A stretch of DNA of 64,000 nt from Gordonia oryzae (GTDB taxonomy: Bacteria; Actinomycetota; Actinomycetes; Mycobacteriales; Mycobacteriaceae): contig NZ_RKMH01000002.1 of the NCBI RefSeq assembly GCF_003797185.1, forward strand, positions 359,407 through 423,406, read 5' to 3'. Under the pieces are notes generated by a model, which worked only from the letters and a program-made list of their open reading frames with translations, did no database searches and had not been told where the DNA came from. Below, piece by piece: positions 50,125 through 59,400 of the stretch; positions within the stretch are counted from its first letter, which is position 1; each line of letters opens with the position of its first letter. Made by a program: the position numbers and the translations under genes.

Positions 50125-51035
50125 GTGCTAGACGAAAACTTCCACGAGTCGATCGAGGGCATCCGAGAGTTTGCGGTCGCTGCAACCAACGTGGGCCAGG
50201 CAGTGGCTCATTTCGGATTGACCGCCGCGTACTTCACGCCGATCTACCGTGAGCCCGGCATCGACTCGATAGATGAGATCGACAGCATCATAGGCAGCGA
50301 AGAGGACGTGGAAGGGCCTCTGCTCACAGCGCACCGCCTGGCCAAGTTCTACGTCATATCGTCGGGTGACGCGCTCCTCTCGGCATGCGACCTGGTTGGA
50401 CGTGACTTCCCGATGCACGTCGGCTCAGGCGCACTCGCGCGCGTTGCTGCCGAGCACGCCGCCAAGGCGATGTTTCTCGATGACCCCGCGATCGACTGGC
50501 GGGCCAGGGTCCTCCGAACCTACGACCTCTTTCGATCGGGACTACAGGAATACCGATCGTCCAATGACGAGGCCTCGACCAAGTTGATCGACAATTGGAA
50601 GCGGTGGCGCCATCGAACCGGCTCCGAATTCGCGGACGTGCCTAAGCAGCGTCGAGCAGCTCGCGGAAGCTGATCGAGGCGCACTTTGGGAGCGACCTCG
50701 GCTACGACGAACTCAGTCGGCCGACGCATGGGAATGCGGTCTGGATGACGCTGGCCGTGATCCAGGAGCAGAAGGGGACCAGCTTCATGTGGAGCACCAC
50801 ACTCCGCAACGTGCAGTTCGCAATGGACGTGTGCATCTCCGCAAGCGACCGGCTATGCAGGCTCTGGAACGTAGATCACGACGAGGTGTTAGTCGCGCTT
50901 AGCGAGAGGCGATCTCTGGAGCCGATCTCGTGGAAGACGCTCTGCGAGATGTGTGACTGGGTGCGTGGTGGGGTCGAGCGCCTGTCCGCCAACGTAGTCG
51001 TCGATTGGGTTGAAGACCCGCAGCCTCCTCGATGA
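50125..51035 (+). pseudogene. Hypothetical protein, probably one gene split by a frameshift
   Basis: Not recognised. From GTG 50125, 182 residues read as a mostly helical protein (HESIEGIREFAVAATNVGQA, GSGALARVAAEHAAKAMFLD) and stop at 50673 after a short, unlikely tail. Another frame then continues smoothly from about 50,655 (RKLIEAHFGSDLGYDELSRP, THGNAVWMTLAVIQEQ) through WSTTLRNVQFAMDVCISASD and beyond to 51035. The joined length would be about 300 residues. It could instead be two genes; if so the second (from about 50,745) has no good start. Confidence 0.5.
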
Positions 51036-51194
51036 GATTGCTGCCGTCGCGGTCTGCTGCGCGCAACGGTCTCGAGGTGGGGGGGTCTATACCTGGTGCA
51101 GGCGCTCGTCGTTCCCCACTGAGAGTGCAGGGAGTCGACCAGAATCCAATGGCAATCATCGCGGCCCCAGTTCCCAATCCCTGAGAGGATCTCA

Positions 51195-51740
51195 ATGTTT
51201 CGTGACGAGGTGACCGCGAGGTACGCCGACGAGCTGACGGACATGGACCGTGCTGAGTTCGAAGACGCCGTGAGCCGGGAAACTGAGAGGCTGAACGCGG
51301 AGTTTGCGGCGTTGCAAGCTGATCTTGAGACCCAACTTCGCGACGAAGCGCGGGCTCGGTTGGGTCGACCACTGGAGTACGTGGAGACGGTAAGCGTGCT
51401 CAGCCACGCGCGACAGCGCGCGAGCGAACAAGTGCGGTCGCAACTCTGGGAGGGCTACGTTCCAGCACCACTCGCGGACGAGGACGATCCCGAACTGAAC
51501 GTTGTGGACACGATCGAGGTGAGCGCGGAGACCGAGGCATTGGTCGAGCGGGTCTGGCCGTACGCGAGCCCGGCGTGGCAGGTCAGTGCAGAACTGATCG
51601 TAGAGATGCGGATCGCCGACGGTCTGCCGATTCCGACGGCTTCTGGTCATCCGCTCGCGACCATGTTGGCTGCGATAGTCGATCAAGACATCGCGCACGA
51701 TATCGACGTCCTCTCGCGGGCGCGGCGTACGAAGACCTAA
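51195..51740 (+). CDS. Hypothetical mobile-element protein
   Basis: Not recognised. A 181-residue soluble, strongly acidic protein (ADELTDMDRAEFEDAVSRET, ALQADLETQLRDEARARL) with likely helical coiled-coil character in the first 80 residues. ATG 51195 follows GAGAGGAT, a usable ribosome site. Its position before the mobilization genes suggests an element-maintenance or transfer role, but nothing in the sequence shows which. Confidence 0.65.
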   Translation: MFRDEVTARYADELTDMDRAEFEDAVSRETERLNAEFAALQADLETQLRDEARARLGRPLEYVETVSVLSHARQRASEQVRSQLWEGYVPAPLADEDDPELNVVDTIEVSAETEALVERVWPYASPAWQVSAELIVEMRIADGLPIPTASGHPLATMLAAIVDQDIAHDIDVLSRARRTKT

Positions 51741-52018
51741 CTGCGTCGCCGACAGGTTTGGAGCCCACGCACGCGGCTTTGTGGTCGCTAATTGCTATGC
51801 CGATGCCGCGCTGTTCGCAACGACTTTCGTACTGCAAGGCGTCCTACGGTGTGTCATCAACACGTGCCAAGCGTTGTGGGTTGTGAGCGGCCCGCCAGAA
51901 GGAACTACGCCAACCTTCGTTCGTGTGTGGTCCGGTTCTGTGCCGCGCAATGGATTACTGAGTCGAGCGCCTCTTGTACGTGCATGATGGGCGATGTCAT
52001 TGACGTCGAATCCGTTGT

Positions 52019-52100
52019 TGCGCAGACTAACCCACGCGGGTTAGTACCTTCGGCCTGACGTTAGTCGCGCAGAGCAAGCTATATGCTTGGGTACCCCAAG
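52019..52100. promoter_or_regulatory. Candidate oriT / operator region upstream of mobC
   Basis: Within a 465-bp gene-free stretch (51,741-52,205) lie two perfect inverted repeats: ACTAACCC-ACGC-GGGTTAGT at 52,026-52,045 and CTTGGG-TAC-CCCAAG at 52,086-52,100. A further half-site GTTAGTCGCGCAG sits between them, mirroring GCGCAGACTAAC. Inverted repeats just upstream of mobC and the relaxase are where an origin of transfer is expected. A 13-bp direct repeat GCTGCGCTGGCCG also occurs near 52,113 and 52,184. Confidence 0.5.
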
Positions 52101-52205
52101 TAGGAGATCGGTGCCGGCGCTGCGCTGGCCGATCTGCCGCACCTTGGGAAGGTAGTGGGTCTCCATGTGTGGAGTCGCTGCGCTGGCCGGAAGTGGGGAG
52201 TGGCG

Positions 52206-52604
52206 ATGAGCGAGGAAGGTCCGGCGCCGAAGTCGCGACGGGGAAGCCGCCAGTCCAACGTGCCTGGCGGCCGGCAGATCGCGCACAAGGTGAAGGTGAC
52301 ACCCGAGCAGGAGCGTCGGCTGCAGGAGCGCGCGCACGACGCGTGGGTGTCGGTTCCGCGACTGATGGTGGAGGAGGCATTGGCCGATCAAATCGGACAG
52401 ACCGCGACTGCACGCCACGATCTCGCGGTCGAGTTCTTCGGCGCATACCGCTTGCTGGCGTCGATCACCAGCAACGTCAACCAGATCGCGGGGGCGACGG
52501 ACGCGGTTGGCGAACAGCAGGAGGAATTTGCCGCGACGTTTGCTGCAGTTCGGCGGACTGGACAGCGGGTGGGTGCTGCGTTGGAGGGGCAAGAATCCAC
52601 ATGA
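52206..52604 (+). CDS. mobC: MobC-like relaxosome accessory protein
   Basis: A 132-residue protein. After a basic, disordered leader (KSRRGSRQSNVPGGRQ) comes a ribbon-helix-helix-like segment (HKVKVTPEQERRLQERAHDA, VSVPRLMVEEALAD) and then the MobC helical region (FFGAYRLLASITSNVNQIAG). It should bind oriT and help the relaxase nick. ATG 52206 fits; its TGA overlaps the relaxase ATG (ATGATG), so the two are translationally coupled. Confidence 0.85.
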   Translation: MSEEGPAPKSRRGSRQSNVPGGRQIAHKVKVTPEQERRLQERAHDAWVSVPRLMVEEALADQIGQTATARHDLAVEFFGAYRLLASITSNVNQIAGATDAVGEQQEEFAATFAAVRRTGQRVGAALEGQEST

Positions 52605-54370
52605 TGCCCAACATCACTCGCGGCTCGAGCATGACTGGACTACTCAGTTACCTCGTCGGCCCCGGCAATGTCAATGAGCACACCGAGCCGCACCTCGTGG
52701 CCGGCGATTCGGCGATCATGGCGTGGCATGACGACGCGGTGCTCGATCTCGATACGGCACGCGACATCGCGCGACAGATTGATCAGCCTCGCCGGGTTTT
52801 CAAGACCGAGGTGACAGTTCCCAAACGGCGGTGGGATGAGCGGGAACAGCGCAGGGTCGTAGTGCTGGACGACAACGGGAAACAGGTCAGGCAGAACGCT
52901 CACGTGTGGCACTGTTCGTTGTCGCTCAAGGCCCCGGTGTATGCGGTCGATCCTGCGACCGGCGGGCGCACGGCGGAGCTTGTCGACGGTGAGTCGGCGA
53001 TCACCGACGAACTGTGGGGTGACATCGCACGTGACTTCATGCGCGAGATGGGTTTCACCGAGGAAGGACTGGCACCCGTGCGGTGGGTGGCGGTGCATCA
53101 CGGCCTGAGCAAGAAGGGCAACGACCACATTCATTTTGCGGCGTCGATGGTTCGCGAAGACGGCACCAGAGTCTCCTCGCACAACGACTTCGCGCGCGCT
53201 CAGCGGGCGTCGGCGAGGTTGGAGCGCAAGTACGGACTCGCGGTCACTCCAGGCCGTGCGGCGGCGACCGCATCGACGCTGGCCCATTCGCGTGCTGAGG
53301 AGAACATCGGGGCAGGGAAGGGTGATGAACCGGCTCGACGCACGCTGGCCCGCGACGTTCGTGCATGCGCGACGGCGGTGACGTCGGAGGCCGAGTTCGT
53401 TCGGCAGGTCCGCGCGCTCGGACACCTGATCCGTCCGCGCTACGCCGCGGGTACCGACGACGTCGTGCAGGGCTACTCGGTGGCTCTGGCACCGCGACAC
53501 GAGGACGGATCGCGCGACTTCGACGCGCGTCCGGTCTGGTTCGGGGGAGGACGATTGGGTAAGGACCTGACGCTGCCGAGAATGCGACTTGGATGGTCAG
53601 ACTCACCCAGTGCTGCGCTGGAAGCGGCGGGCGAATGGCGACGCGCGAAGCGTGAGCGAGAGCCACTCAAACAAGCACGGCAGACGCGACGTCACGAACG
53701 CGATATGGATGCGCTGTACCGCCGTGCCCAGGACGATCTCGAGCAGTGGACCCAGTACCTCGGCACTATCGCTGTCGACGATCACGCGAGCTGGGCAAGC
53801 GCGGCCGGGCAGACGGCTGGCGTGTTCGCGGCGTGGTCGGTGCAGATCGAAGAACGTCCCGGTCCGCTGGCGCGGGCCGCCGACGCACTCGGTGCGTCAG
53901 CAGGTATCCCAGCGGCTCGTGCGGTGGCGCCGAAGCGCGTCGAGCACACGAGCTCCGTAGCGTTCCTGTTGCTGACTGCAAGCGGGCGAACGGATTCAAC
54001 TGCGGCGACTGCCGCGCTGTTGCGGCAACTCCTCAGCGCGGTCGAAGCGATCGTTTCCGCGCATCGTGCCGCAGGTCACGCTGCGCGGGCTGCGGCCTTG
54101 ACCGCCATCACTCGTACTGAGCTTGGCGCGTTGCTCGAAGCAGCATCCAGAGTTACGCAGGCTCCGGTTCGCCAGACCTCTGCAAGCGTTGAGTCGGATC
54201 GTCGGCTTGCACGCGATACCGGTCGATGCAGCGACTTCCCGTCCGCACCGAAGGCTACGCGCAAACAATTGGGGTCGCCGATACGCGCGCGACTTGAGCC
54301 GATTACGCCCGCCGAGCGTGCGCGACTCGATGCCGCGCGTCAGCGAGGTCAGGAACGTACGGGGCGCTGA
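52601..54370 (+). CDS. Relaxase (MobA/VirD2-like)
   Basis: A 589-residue mobilization relaxase that nicks oriT and pilots the strand during conjugal transfer. The metal-binding HUH-type motif is VAVHHGLSKKGNDHIHFAAS around residue 170; the Tyr of LLSYLVGP near residue 17 is the likely nucleophile. The C-terminal half is Arg/Ala-rich and helical, without a helicase or primase domain. It starts at ATG 52601, overlapping mobC. No Type IV secretion genes are in view, so transfer would depend on a helper system. Confidence 0.88.
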   Translation: MMPNITRGSSMTGLLSYLVGPGNVNEHTEPHLVAGDSAIMAWHDDAVLDLDTARDIARQIDQPRRVFKTEVTVPKRRWDEREQRRVVVLDDNGKQVRQNAHVWHCSLSLKAPVYAVDPATGGRTAELVDGESAITDELWGDIARDFMREMGFTEEGLAPVRWVAVHHGLSKKGNDHIHFAASMVREDGTRVSSHNDFARAQRASARLERKYGLAVTPGRAAATASTLAHSRAEENIGAGKGDEPARRTLARDVRACATAVTSEAEFVRQVRALGHLIRPRYAAGTDDVVQGYSVALAPRHEDGSRDFDARPVWFGGGRLGKDLTLPRMRLGWSDSPSAALEAAGEWRRAKREREPLKQARQTRRHERDMDALYRRAQDDLEQWTQYLGTIAVDDHASWASAAGQTAGVFAAWSVQIEERPGPLARAADALGASAGIPAARAVAPKRVEHTSSVAFLLLTASGRTDSTAATAALLRQLLSAVEAIVSAHRAAGHAARAAALTAITRTELGALLEAASRVTQAPVRQTSASVESDRRLARDTGRCSDFPSAPKATRKQLGSPIRARLEPITPAERARLDAARQRGQERTGR

Positions 54371-54446
54371 GTATCGGGCCGCGACCGCAGTTCATCGCCG
54401 CGCGGCGGTACACGCTGTGAAGGTCACTGCCCATGGACAGCGAGCA

Positions 54447-54476
54447 GCCCCAGGCTGCCGTAGCCACACCTGGGGC
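54447..54476. terminator. Hairpin between convergent relaxase and DUF262 genes
   Basis: GCCCCAGG, a 14-base loop, then CCTGGGGC, in the 279-bp gap between two tail-to-tail genes. It is well placed for bidirectional termination. The rest of the gap holds nothing I recognise. Confidence 0.5.
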
Positions 54477-54649
54477 CAGGCGGATCGTCGGAACTTGGGG
54501 AGTTCGGAGAATCCGCACCTTGCTCGGCACGAGTATGCCACGCAGTCGCATCATCGGGACACCGACGCGGGCATCGCCGTGCTTCCATCTGGCAGGTCAA
54601 GGCGGTCGAGCCGTCCGTCATGGCGACATCCGCTCGATTCGTACTGTTG

Positions 54650-56407
54650 TCAGCTCGGGTTGGTTCCAAGCACGGTGATGAGGCGCTCTCGGACTCGGCG
54701 CTTGCGCTCCTCGAAGAACGACAGGAATTCGCCCAAGTCGAGGGAGAGCCCGTCCAGGTCGTTGTCAGAGAGATACGTGCTCCGCTTGTCCTCACTGGGG
54801 AAGGCGCTTTCGATCCAGACGGCCGGCAGACTGTCCTGTTTCTCAATGTTGGCGGTACCAGCAAGTAGTTGGAGGTTCGGCAAGAGATTGACGACCTCCA
54901 AGTAATCGTCGACCTTTTCGATCGGGATTCCCGCGTTCAAGAGCTTCTTCTTGGTGAACCGCGACTTGGGGAAGATGTGGTCTTCGTGGAACTTCTTGCT
55001 GAGGTCGAGACCTGGATACAAGACCGACAGTACCGAGAACGTCCGTTGGCCACCATATTTGAGGTTCAGAAGCTCGTCGATTTCTGCGCTTTCAAAAGTG
55101 AGGCTCTTCCCGGCCACAGCCATGGCGTCTTCGATGGCCGCGGCAGGAAAGCCGCCTTCCGAATTGTCTTGCAGGACATCGCGGATTCGAGTCAGAAGCG
55201 TGTCGAGACCCGATCCCCAGATACCACGTTTGACAAGTGAGCGCGTGACCCACCGCTGGAGTGCGAGCCTATCCGCGGCGTCGGCAGACGAGTCGAGGTA
55301 CGAGTCGCCCGCGTCGCGGAGGTGGAGGTAGTGCGCGACGGGGATGATCACGCTGTTGGCCGTGAGGTTTCGTTCGTTGTACCCGAACTGCTGCAGCAAC
55401 GTCGCCGCTCGGAGAAGGGCTCCTCTGATCTGTGGCCACGCGGCCTCCACCTTCGCCATGTTTGTGTGCGTAAAGTTGGTGACCTTGAACCGTACGTCGA
55501 CGTCCGCGATAGTCAGTGCGGTCTTGAGAACCACGTCCTTGGAGAACGAGAACTGACGTCCGGCGTTGCTGTTGATCTCGGAAACGAGTGAGCGAACTTC
55601 TTCGCGGGCATCCAAGTCCTGCCACTGGTTGGTGGCCATCGACAGCAGCAGATCAGAGTACGAGAGCGTAGTGCCACCGCTGTTAACCCGTACGAAAATC
55701 TCCAACACCTTGTCGGCGTCCTGATCGGTGACCAAGAAGTAGTTCATGGGTTTGAGAACCCGGACGGCTTGATAGAGGTCATACAGTCGCTGAAAAGCAT
55801 CGTCCAGCCCGGCGGTGATCCGACGCTTGGTCAACTCCTTCTGCATATTCGGCCCGGAGTCGGGGAGGTCGAGTACTGCGCCGACTCGGAACCATTTGTC
55901 GGCATCTCCATCCTCTGCGGCCGCTTCCTGGTCGGTCAGAAACCGGAGGTCGTACTTGGTTCCGAGTTCTTCGTCGTCGGGTTCGTCGACAAGGTTGAGA
56001 TATAGGCGTTTCGTAGGGAACGCATTAGCGCTGTTCCACCAGGCGTACTTCTTCTTCTCTGAAAGACTTCCGTAGAGTGCGATATTCAACGATGTGAGCC
56101 TCTGCTGGCCGTCAAGAACGGCCGTGGTGCCGCTTCCCGCCGGAACAGTGGCTTTGTCGGCGTAAGGGTGGTCGCGCTCGTGGTAATTGGTCAAGAACTC
56201 ATAGAACGTGTACGACTGTGCGGTCTCAGGCTTGACGTCCCATAGGAGAAACGACCCAACGGGATACCCACGCATGAGACTGTCGACGAGTTTCGTGATT
56301 TGGTCTGCGTCCCAGACGAATTCACGCTGGATTGCGGGCATCAGGTACTCACGCTTGTGGATTGCGGTGAGCATTTCCTCGATACTGCGCGGAGTTTGGA
56401 ACGACAT
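54650..56407 (-). CDS. DUF262 protein with C-terminal HNH-like motif (GmrSD-related)
   Basis: A 585-residue protein. The N-terminal DUF262 domain has PAIQREFVWDADQITKLVDS and LDGQQRLTSLNIAL (DGQQR near residues 99-103), the NTP-binding/hydrolysis core of GmrS-type Type IV restriction proteins. Near residue 470 is FHEDHIFPKSRFTKKKLL, an HNH-type nuclease core as in DUF1524/GmrD. It is 48 bases downstream of the Type ISP gene on the same strand, so the two form one defence operon. It may cleave modified phage DNA or act as an effector of the neighbouring system. Confidence 0.85.
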   Translation of the reverse strand: MSFQTPRSIEEMLTAIHKREYLMPAIQREFVWDADQITKLVDSLMRGYPVGSFLLWDVKPETAQSYTFYEFLTNYHERDHPYADKATVPAGSGTTAVLDGQQRLTSLNIALYGSLSEKKKYAWWNSANAFPTKRLYLNLVDEPDDEELGTKYDLRFLTDQEAAAEDGDADKWFRVGAVLDLPDSGPNMQKELTKRRITAGLDDAFQRLYDLYQAVRVLKPMNYFLVTDQDADKVLEIFVRVNSGGTTLSYSDLLLSMATNQWQDLDAREEVRSLVSEINSNAGRQFSFSKDVVLKTALTIADVDVRFKVTNFTHTNMAKVEAAWPQIRGALLRAATLLQQFGYNERNLTANSVIIPVAHYLHLRDAGDSYLDSSADAADRLALQRWVTRSLVKRGIWGSGLDTLLTRIRDVLQDNSEGGFPAAAIEDAMAVAGKSLTFESAEIDELLNLKYGGQRTFSVLSVLYPGLDLSKKFHEDHIFPKSRFTKKKLLNAGIPIEKVDDYLEVVNLLPNLQLLAGTANIEKQDSLPAVWIESAFPSEDKRSTYLSDNDLDGLSLDLGEFLSFFEERKRRVRERLITVLGTNPS

Positions 56408-56455
56408 GTGCTTCTTTCTTTGTGCGAAAACGAGTTGTGCTGTTGTTTGGCGCGG

Positions 56456-59400
56456 TCAACCAGTGGGGTTCTCTGACAGACCGTCGACGATCTTCATCGT
56501 CTCGACTGCCACGGTCGTGACCTTCGCGATGAGGTCGACGATGTAGCGAGGGTTGTCGTGCTCGTCGCACCAATCGTTCGGATCGTTGACGATGCCGGAT
56601 GCCTTGTCGGTTTTGACCTGGTAACGGTCGATGATCCACGCCAGCGCCGAGCGGGAGCCGAGCATGTACCGCTCGGCCTCCTCTGGGATGCCGGTGATGG
56701 TGACTTTGGGGTTGTAGATCAGCTTCGTGACATCGTTGACGCTCTTACCGTTTTCGGGGTCCTTCTTCTTGGCCCACTTCATCTTTGACGCTCGCCAGGT
56801 CTCGCGGTCGGCGGGATCGGCACCCGGCTTGAGCTGCACATCGACGGGGTATGGTGCGACGTCGTCGTACCCGACGTGCAGGTCAGACAGGGCCCGGCCC
56901 GCCGATGCGAGTTGCTCGAACCGCGCTGGGGTGTCCGGGGTCGGGATGTGCGGCAGCATCTTCTTCAAGTCCGCGGCGTAGGTCTCGCGGTAGTCGGGGT
57001 CGTGGAGCAGACCGTAGACGTAGAAGAAGATGTCGTCCTTGGTTACCTGATTCCCGATCGCCGCCTGGTACACGGTGAGGACCTCGTCTGTGATGTTGTC
57101 GATGCGGCGGTACCCGTACTCGTCGAGATCCTGTGTCTCGGTTTCCAGATCAAGGGCGCAATCAGCGTCGGCGTCGCCCTTCTCGTATGTCCACCGAGGG
57201 AAGAACTGGCCACCGCTACCTGCTCCCGTGAGGTGCAGATCCGGAAGGTGGTCGACCATCAACGGCGAGAACGGGACCGCGGATCCGAAGCCGACCACGT
57301 AGATCCCGACGTTTTTGTGATCAGCGGTCTGGAAGATGCGGTCGAGAGTGCCGCGGCGGTGAATCAGCGCAGGTCCGAAGTAGGCGTGCTGACTGAAGAA
57401 CGGCCGGTACATGCTTGGCTGAAACGCCTCCTCGACCGCAGTCTTCTGACGGCGAGCAAGTCGTTGCTTCAAGCTTGATGACCACTTGAGGTAATCGGCG
57501 GCGGTCGCCTCGGGGTTCTCGCTTAGATATGAGTCCGCATCGGACTCTCGCGCGGTAGTCAGTCCTCGCTTCGTGCAGTACGCGGAGAAACCGTCGACCT
57601 GCTCGTTGAAGTGACTGACGAACTTCTGAATGGCTTTCCGTAGCCGCTTATCGGAGGAGTTGTAGATCCACAGGTCCCGACTTGTGTTGAGACCGAGCGA
57701 GTGTACGGCGAACACCTTGGTTACACCCGCCGACGCTCTCTTGTCGCCGAGAACCGGCCAGGTTCCGAAGTCGTCACTGCGCTGTTGGACCCAGTCGCCC
57801 TGGCCGTTTGGATTAATAAGTTGCCATTCAACCGATCCGAGATGGCTGCTCTCGACGATCTCCAGCTTCTGCTCACGCGTCAGGTAGTCACCGATGTCGC
57901 GGTACTGGATCTCGCACGGCCCAGTGTGAGCAGGGTTCTTTACGCCGATCAGGATCGCGACGGTGTTGCGGCTGCCGGAACCGAAAACCTTGCCGCCTTC
58001 CTTCCTGGACAGTTCACCGGCTGTGCGCTGGTTACCACGCAGGTTATAGGCGTAGATCCGGCTGTACTCATTGGCGAGGGAGAGACGGATGCCATCGGCA
58101 GTGTTGCTGTCAAGCCATCCACCGTTGGAAACGAACGCGACGACGCCGTGGTCACCAACACGGTCCGTGGCCCATCTGAACGCTCGTAGGTACGAGTCGT
58201 ACAAGGTGCGCTGCGTCGTGGCAGTCGATCGCTTCGCGTAGGTGTCTGCGATCCGCTTATCCAACGTGGGGTACTTGAGGTTTGCGTTGAGATCGTTCGC
58301 CGAGTCTTGACCTACGGAGTACGGCGGGTTGCCAACGATGATGTGGATCGGCGCGGCGAGTTGCTTGACGATCCGGGAGTTGTTCTGCGGGAACATCTCT
58401 GTGTCCATCGAGTCGTCGTCTTCGGTCATCTGGAACGTGTCCGTGAGGACGATTCCCTCGAATGGGCTGTACTCGGTCTTGCTCAGCGCGTGGTAGGTGG
58501 TCTCGATGTTCACCGCGGCGATGTAGTACGCGAGCAGCATGATCTCGTTGGCGTGCAACTCGCTGGTGTACTTGCGCGTCAGGTCTTCTGGACGGATCAG
58601 CCCGGATTGCATGAGCCGGGTGATGAACGTGCCAGTTCCGGTGAACGGGTCGAGAACGTGCACGGCGTCATCGGTGAGGCCCCGACCGAACGCTTCACGG
58701 GAGGCGTGGTCGGCGGCGCGGAGGATGAAGTCGACGATCTCGATCGGCGTGTAGACAATGCCCAGCGCCTCAGCTTGTTTGGCGAAGCCGACCTTGAAGA
58801 ACTTCTCGTAGAGTTCAGCGATCACCTGCTGCTTGCCATCGGCAGTTGTCACCTCGGACGCGCGGATCCGCACCGAATCGTAGAAGTCTTCGAGGTGCGC
58901 CGTCTCAGCCTCCAAACCCGCTCCGCCGAGTTGGTCGACCATCGCCTGCATGGTGCGAGACACCGGGTTGTGCGCCGCGAACTCATGGCCGGCGAACAGG
59001 GCGTCGAAGACCGGCGCGGTGATGAGGTGCTGGGCGAGCATGGAGATGGCGTCGTCGCGAGTGATGGAGTCATTGAGGTTGTCTTGCAACCCCTTATGGA
59101 ACTTGGCGAAGGCTGCGGTGACAGTCGGATCTGCGCCTTCGATCAGAGCCTTGATTCGGGCGGTGAGGGCGGCGGCGATGTCGGCGACGTCCTGGGCCCA
59201 GTCCTCCCAGTAGGTGCGGGTGCCAACCTTGTCGACGATGCGGGTGTAGATCGCCTCCTGCCACTCCGACAGGGAGAACAGCGCCATCTGCTGCGCCACA
59301 CCTCCACCGCTGGCTCCACCGCCATCGGCGACACCGTTGGCCGGGTCGTCGCTTGTACCGGTCGAGGCGTTGTTGGCGCTTTCCCCGTTGCCGATGCTCT

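Noticed and set aside
52206..54370. Insertion sequence or transposase in the element
   Set aside because: No DDE or HUH transposase motifs were found; the HUH-type motif present belongs to a relaxase paired with MobC.
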